DNA from: Exiguobacterium sp. TNDT2
GTDB taxonomy: Bacteria > Bacillota > Bacilli > Exiguobacteriales > Exiguobacteriaceae
Direction of reading: 5' to 3'
Assembly (NCBI RefSeq): GCF_003331145.1
Contig: NZ_QLVE01000011.1
Span: forward strand, 1-64,000
DNA: 64,000 nt
Positions 60,316 to 64,000 of the stretch are shown in pieces. Under the pieces are notes generated by a model. It saw nothing but the letters and a program-made list of their open reading frames with translations, made no database searches and had not been told where the DNA came from. How positions within the stretch are numbered: the first letter of the stretch is position 1; every line of letters begins with the position of its first letter. The position numbers and the translations under genes were made by a program.

Positions 60316-61617
60316 TCAATTCTTCGGTTTCTTCTTCAAATCAGGGAAGTAGGACAAGAACGTCTCGGCCCCTTCGCTCGTCAGTTTATATGTCTCTTCG
60401 GTTGATCGGTCGGTCACGTAGATATCCAGCTTCTTCGATCGCTGTTTATACGTCACCTCGAACTCTTGACCTTTGAGTCCGTCCACGATCGTGAGATAAG
60501 GATAGTCCCCTTGATCACCCATGCGCTTCGTTGGCTCAGCAGAGTCGATTGCCCGTATGAGATCATCCATCTCGTTGCCGGCCGCACGTAACACGGTCGG
60601 ATACGTCAAGATCGATTCGTTGTTGAACAGTTTCTCGTGGAGGTAAATCAATGGACCGCTCACAGTCGGCATATACTGCTCGTCCGGTTTGTCCTTGAGC
60701 GCCTTTTGTTCAGAAGTCGTTAACAGCTCAAAGGCACGATATGTAAGGGTCGCAATCTCGGTCACAGCTTTCCCGTCACGGTTATAATTGAACTCATACA
60801 ATGGATAGGATTTGTCGGGCAACAGTTCCGAACGAAGAGGCAGGCGTTTGACTGTCAACTCTTCATACGTCAGCTCTCCTATCAACGGGTCGACGATCTC
60901 ATCTAACGGACTCATCGAGAAATAGAGGTCCGCGAGCATCATTAAAATATAGGGCTTCTTTTCTTCGGGATGATATCCGATTGCGACTTTGATTTCATCT
61001 ATTTGAGCCATCATCGGGTCGAACATCAGCACTGGGAATGCGACCGGTCGATCTCCAATGGTCAATTCCATCTCGCCGTGGAAAGCCGGTAGGAACGTGA
61101 CGATGGTATCAGGAAAAGGTTTGACAGCTTTACTCGGCTCCAACAATCCATCCGCATCGAGGAATGTTGCTTGAGTGGCTTCGTCGGCAGGTTCGATGAA
61201 CGGGTTTCGTTGAATTCGCTTTCCTTTCTGTGTATCAACGAATTGGGGGAACGACCCGATGACCTCGGCTTGAAAGCGTTCAGAGAGCATATCGCGACAA
61301 ATTGCATAATGCTCATCGCCTTTGATGTACGTCACCGATTTATATGCATTTTCATCTCCCGTATCGGTCATCTGATGGCGATTCGCGATGACCGTATCGT
61401 AAACCGTCAAGTCTCCCTTCAATTCAGTCGTTAATTCCCCGGTACAGGCCTGTAACGTCTCATCGACCGATTCGAGGGCTTCCGGTTGCTCTAAGGAATA
61501 CTTGTTAACGGTCCAATGCGCATCGACATACGACAAGTTCACGACGTCTGGCTTTTCCCCACCGCAACTGGCCAATAAGCCCATGGATAATACGAGTGCA
61601 CTGGCTAACTTTTTCAA
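60316..61617 (-). CDS. Lipoprotein, first of a tandem pair, 433 aa
   Basis: The signal KKLASALVLSMGLLASC puts Cys at 18 (lipobox LASC). The mature protein has KVAIGYHPEEKKPYILMMLA in the middle and a C-terminal block MDDLIRAIDSAEPTKRMGDQ, YPYLTIVDGLKGQEFEVTYK, QRSKKLDIYVTDRSTEETYK and TSEGAETFLSYFPD shared with its neighbour. Two cysteines (CTGEL and CRDML) have matching partners in the other copy (NYCEQ and ICKSE), so a disulfide outside the membrane is likely conserved. Function unknown. Both genes and the broken small lipoprotein gene read the same way. Confidence 0.78.
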   Translation of the reverse strand: MKKLASALVLSMGLLASCGGEKPDVVNLSYVDAHWTVNKYSLEQPEALESVDETLQACTGELTTELKGDLTVYDTVIANRHQMTDTGDENAYKSVTYIKGDEHYAICRDMLSERFQAEVIGSFPQFVDTQKGKRIQRNPFIEPADEATQATFLDADGLLEPSKAVKPFPDTIVTFLPAFHGEMELTIGDRPVAFPVLMFDPMMAQIDEIKVAIGYHPEEKKPYILMMLADLYFSMSPLDEIVDPLIGELTYEELTVKRLPLRSELLPDKSYPLYEFNYNRDGKAVTEIATLTYRAFELLTTSEQKALKDKPDEQYMPTVSGPLIYLHEKLFNNESILTYPTVLRAAGNEMDDLIRAIDSAEPTKRMGDQGDYPYLTIVDGLKGQEFEVTYKQRSKKLDIYVTDRSTEETYKLTSEGAETFLSYFPDLKKKPKN

Positions 61618-61682
61618 ATCATCCGCCCCTTAAAATCTATTTGTACCAATTTTACCATTATATGACTTTAAGGAGGAACAGG

Positions 61683-61712
61683 AAAAAACCCGTCCACTCT
61701 CATGGACGGGTT
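61683..61712 (-). terminator. Terminator of the DUF302 gene
   Basis: AACCCGTCCA pairs with TGGACGGGTT, ending on the minus strand in six T residues. Confidence 0.85.
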
Positions 61713-61723
61713 CGCTCATTCAA

Positions 61724-62107
61724 TTATACGGCTTGATCAATCGCACGCGTCAGTCGCGTCTCGACGTCGTGGGCGATCGATTGAAGCAACTCATCCTCGA
61801 TCAGTTCGATCAGTTTCGTCGGCTTCGGCATCCCGACATGGGTCGACCCATCTTTCGTGAAGACAGCGAGCTTACAAGGCAGGAAATAGCCGCCTTCCCG
61901 ATGTGCCGTGATGACTTTCTTCGCTTCTTTCGGATTACATACTTCAAGGATGCGATAGTCCCCGTCGATCGCTTGGCCTTTCTCTTCGAGCGTCTCGCTC
62001 AAATCAAAGTCCCAGAGCACTCCGAACTCTTCTTCCTTGAGCGTCGCTTTCAGCTTCTCGACGACCGCTTCGACCGTCTGGTCCGTCTTGACCGTGTAAT
62101 CAAACAT
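61724..62107 (-). CDS. DUF302 family protein
   Basis: GAGGAGGGA precedes ATG 62107, giving 127 residues. The protein is one DUF302 domain: MFDYTVKTDQTVEAVVEKLK, then EFGVLWDFDLSETLEEKG, ILEVCNPKEAKKVITAHREG and FLPCKLAVFTKDGSTHVGMP. The cysteine in VCNPK and the one in LPCKL are the conserved pair of the family. The fold is a small alpha/beta dimer; function unknown, with links to thiol or metal stress in some bacteria. It is divergent from the Spx-family gene, which itself is a thiol-stress regulator type, so a shared signal is conceivable. Confidence 0.88.
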   Translation of the reverse strand: MFDYTVKTDQTVEAVVEKLKATLKEEEFGVLWDFDLSETLEEKGQAIDGDYRILEVCNPKEAKKVITAHREGGYFLPCKLAVFTKDGSTHVGMPKPTKLIELIEDELLQSIAHDVETRLTRAIDQAV

Positions 62108-62278
62108 GTAAATCCCTCCTCGGTTATGGTCTCTTTCGTCATGTACTCGAACTGACTGACGACAAATCGTCCGATGGCGATAAAAAGTATATGTGATTTG
62201 AAACATATTTCGCGTTCGAAACGTATGAATGAGAGAAAATAGAGAAGTCCAACCTTACGTAAAGGAGAAGTGGTTGCC

Positions 62279-62674
62279 GTGACGGTCACCGTATTTACAC
62301 ATACAAGCTGCAGTTCTTCCCGTAAGACGATCGATTGGTTACGCGAACAGAACATCCCGTTCATCGAGAAGAAATTGACCGACCAAGGGATGTCGTTCAC
62401 CGAGTTCAAAGACATGCTTCGCCTCACGGAGAACGGGACGACGGACCTGTTGTCCGTCCAAAAGAGTGTGTACAAACAAGCGGCGGATCAACTTGACGAG
62501 ATGTCGCTCCGTGAACTGTACAGCTTCGTGGCGTCGCACCCCCAGATCTTGAAGAGTCCCATCGTCGTCGACGACAATCGAATTCAAATCGGGTTCAGCG
62601 AGAAAGAGATTCGGACGTTCATCCCGCGCCATGACCGCATCGCCGAATTGAAACGATTGCTCGACAACAAGTAA
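62279..62674 (+). CDS. Spx/ArsC-family protein with a CxxS motif
   Basis: AAAGGAG at 62261-62267 serves GTG 62279 (131 residues); GTG 62270 is too close to it. The thioredoxin-like ArsC fold starts TVTVFTHTSCSSSRKTIDWL, with Cys11-x-x-Ser14 where Spx and MgsR have CxxC. IPFIEKKLTDQGMSFTEFKD, LLSVQKSVYKQAADQLDEMS, LYSFVASHPQILKSPIVVDD and RIQIGFSEKEIRTFIPR follow. The C-terminal GFSEKEIRxFIPR is the Spx mark for RNA polymerase alpha contact. Loss of the second cysteine would remove the disulfide switch, so it may act as a constitutive or differently regulated Spx paralogue. Confidence 0.85.
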   Translation: MTVTVFTHTSCSSSRKTIDWLREQNIPFIEKKLTDQGMSFTEFKDMLRLTENGTTDLLSVQKSVYKQAADQLDEMSLRELYSFVASHPQILKSPIVVDDNRIQIGFSEKEIRTFIPRHDRIAELKRLLDNK

Positions 62675-62703
62675 GAGCCCTGCCGAAGCAGAGCTCTTTT
62701 TTG
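62675..62703. terminator. Bidirectional terminator
   Basis: AAGAGC-CTGC pairs with GCAG-AGCTCTT across CGAA, with T-runs on the plus strand and a matching A-rich edge, between the Spx-like gene and metI. Confidence 0.78.
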
Positions 62704-63366
62704 TTATGCCTTCTTAAGTCGGGCCGCCAAGCGGTTGCCGAACGATTGAATCGATTGTACGAGCAGGATCAAGACGAAGATGGTCACGTACATGACTTCC
62801 GGCTCAAATCGAAGATGCCCGTACTGATAGGCGATATCGCCTAGTCCACCGGCCCCGACGAGCCCGGCCATCGCGGTCGCCCCGATGAGCCCGATCGTCG
62901 CAATCGTCAGACCGAGCACGATTGAGGAGCGGGCCTCCCGGATCAACACGTACCAGATGATCTTGCGGGTCGAGATGCCCATCGCCTCGTACGCCTCGAC
63001 GACCCCACGGTCGACCTCGAGCAGCGCCGACTCCATGAGCCGCGCGATATACGGTGCCGTGAACACGATGAGCGGCAACAGCACGCCTTGGACGCCGATC
63101 GTCGTCCCCATAATGAAGCGGGTGAACGGGAGGATGAAGAACAAGAGGATGATGAACGGGATGGAACGGACGACGTTGATGACGCTCGACAAGATGCCGT
63201 AGAAATAACGGTTGGCGAGTCGGCCGTTCGGTCGCGTCAAGACGAGGAGCGTCCCGAGCGGCAGTCCGATCATCGTCGAGATGACGAGCGCGATGCCGGT
63301 CATCGTGAGCGTCTGGATCGTCCCCGTCCAAATCAAATCACCCCAATTTTCCCAAAACTGAAGCAT
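62704..63366 (-). CDS. metI: Methionine ABC transporter permease MetI (MetP)
   Basis: The 220 residues have about five membrane helices and the MetI order: WTGTIQTLTMTGIALVISTM, VINVVRSIPFIILLFFILPF, LPLIVFTAPYIARLMESALL, then the ATPase-contact loop VEAYEAMGISTRKIIWYVLI and GAGGLGDIAYQYG at the end. These are diagnostic of D/L-methionine permeases. It overlaps the metN end by 29 bases and is its partner. A binding lipoprotein MetQ is expected next in the operon, but 62279-62703 holds none; it is either elsewhere or lost. The start GTGACG site is weak, consistent with coupling. Confidence 0.92.
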   Translation of the reverse strand: MLQFWENWGDLIWTGTIQTLTMTGIALVISTMIGLPLGTLLVLTRPNGRLANRYFYGILSSVINVVRSIPFIILLFFILPFTRFIMGTTIGVQGVLLPLIVFTAPYIARLMESALLEVDRGVVEAYEAMGISTRKIIWYVLIREARSSIVLGLTIATIGLIGATAMAGLVGAGGLGDIAYQYGHLRFEPEVMYVTIFVLILLVQSIQSFGNRLAARLKKA

Positions 63367-64000
63367 GGTTCGTCACCTCCTTCACTTTCACACCGCTCGC
63401 CTCTAAGAAGCGGACGGCTTGATCGGTCTGGGCCTTATCGCCGTCCAAATGGACGAGCAGATTGCCGACGAGACCGCCTTTTAGCTTTTTGATGCCGCCC
63501 CCGATGATGTTCGGCAGCAAGCCGAACCGTTTCGTCAACTGGGCGAGCACGGCCTGTTCACTTTGATGGCCGATGAACGACAAGTTGACGAGCATCCCGT
63601 GCGTGCTCAATTCTTCGACGACCTCTTTCGGCACGTCGAGGTTCGTCTTCAAGAACTTGCGTGTCGTGCCGTGCTGCGGGTCCGCGAACACGTCGAGCAC
63701 GTTTCCTTCCTCGATGATTCGCCCTGCCTCGATGACGGCGACCCGGTCACAGATTCTTTCGATGACTTCCATCTCGTGCGTGATCAAAAAGATCGTCAGT
63801 CCGAGTTCACGATTGATGTCGAGCAAGAGGTCGAGGATCGACTCGGTCGTCTCCGGGTCGAGCGCGCTCGTCGCCTCGTCGCTGAGGAGGATATCCGGCT
63901 CGTGCGCTAGGGCCCGGGCGATGGCGACACGTTGCTTCTGTCCGCCCGATAGTTGTTCCGGGTAGTGTTTTCGATGCGCCGTCAATCCGACGATGTCAAG
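63338..64000 (-). CDS. metN: Methionine ABC transporter ATPase MetN (N-terminal part outside window)
   Basis: The frame is open to the right window edge; about 220 C-terminal residues are visible. YPEQLSGGQKQRVAIARALA is the ABC signature, LLSDEATSALDPETTESIL the Walker B with D-loop, and FLITHEMEVIERICDRVAVI the switch histidine. A NIL regulatory domain (about the last 90 residues: MLVNLSFIGHQSEQAVLAQL then GGGIKKLKGGLVGNLLVHLD) senses methionine and inhibits transport. The Walker A loop lies beyond the edge. Any S-box leader would also be outside. It is the first gene before metI. Confidence 0.93.
   Translation of the reverse strand, partial: LDIVGLTAHRKHYPEQLSGGQKQRVAIARALAHEPDILLSDEATSALDPETTESILDLLLDINRELGLTIFLITHEMEVIERICDRVAVIEAGRIIEEGNVLDVFADPQHGTTRKFLKTNLDVPKEVVEELSTHGMLVNLSFIGHQSEQAVLAQLTKRFGLLPNIIGGGIKKLKGGLVGNLLVHLDGDKAQTDQAVRFLEASGVKVKEVTNHASVLGKLG

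Overview
The window looks like chromosome of a Bacilli-class Firmicute of intermediate GC, most likely Exiguobacterium or a close relative. That is inferred from protein content and from the strong AGGAGG ribosome sites, frequent GTG/TTG starts and compact U-tailed hairpin terminators; no database search was run. Supporting genes are a two-headed dynamin (DynA), ParE/ParC under a LexA box, YdbS/YdbT behind a sigma-W-type promoter, a YocH-like LysM+3D protein behind WalR-like boxes, an XerS-like recombinase, MetNI, an Spx-family protein and PatB.

Layout. 1-450: tail of an ISL3-type insertion sequence. 485-4382: uncharacterised accessory genes, including a SUKH/SMI1 gene broken by an in-frame TGA. 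4408-8291: acetyltransferases, an SRPBCC protein, a Gfo/Idh/MocA oxidoreductase, a P-loop kinase and a histidine phosphatase. 8352-12470 (minus): a 31-residue membrane peptide, dynA and a NAD(P)-binding protein. 12643-16937: aromatic-acid-exporter-like protein, a WGR gene broken by TGA, and ydbST. 16938-17400: candidate type I toxin-antitoxin locus. 17556-20549: purine permease, a hypothetical, DinB and a frameshifted DUF3916 gene. 20794-21765: AT-rich metalloprotease-like lipoprotein. 22158-25633: MoxR/DUF58 cluster 1. 25735-28052: GntR regulator and 6-phospho-beta-glucosidase around a perfect palindromic operator. 28134-34912: hypotheticals, two AraC regulators, an excalibur protein, a frameshifted hydrolase and an SDR. 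35121-37492: yocH-like and cardiolipin synthase. 37542-40454: MoxR/DUF58 cluster 2. 40551-42101: amino-acid ABC permease and binding protein. 42252-45784: small enzymes (SatA-like, GNAT, MBL, NUDIX, DinB) and a frameshifted hypothetical. 45850-50759: parC, parE and a CoA-binding protein. 50879-53247: GGDEF protein plus XerS-like recombinase between two near-identical dif-like sites. 53295-58600: uncharacterised pair, PatB, YgjP-type metallopeptidase and a PAS chemoreceptor-like protein. 58807-64000: tandem lipoproteins with a broken third one, DUF302, Spx-like, and metI/metN running off the edge.

Most striking signals. (1) The GGDEF-recombinase pair is bracketed by direct copies of a 27-bp dif-like site (24/27 identical); the outer flanks differ so that the predicted excision circle would carry a four-arm site and the scar a two-arm site. 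A perfect 26-bp palindrome and a perfect 35-bp tandem repeat lie just inside. (2) A 40-residue hydrophobic peptide gene is opposed by a convergent small RNA and flanked by an inverted repeat that could clamp the toxin mRNA leader to its own 3' end. (3) Six accessory genes each carry one disabling lesion (two in-frame TGA, four single-base frameshifts) while neighbouring housekeeping genes are intact. (4) There are two independent MoxR-DUF58-DUF4129-like clusters plus a detached DUF4129-like paralogue.

Functions come from family recognition by eye. Start sites were chosen by Shine-Dalgarno spacing and are noted where they decide a call.
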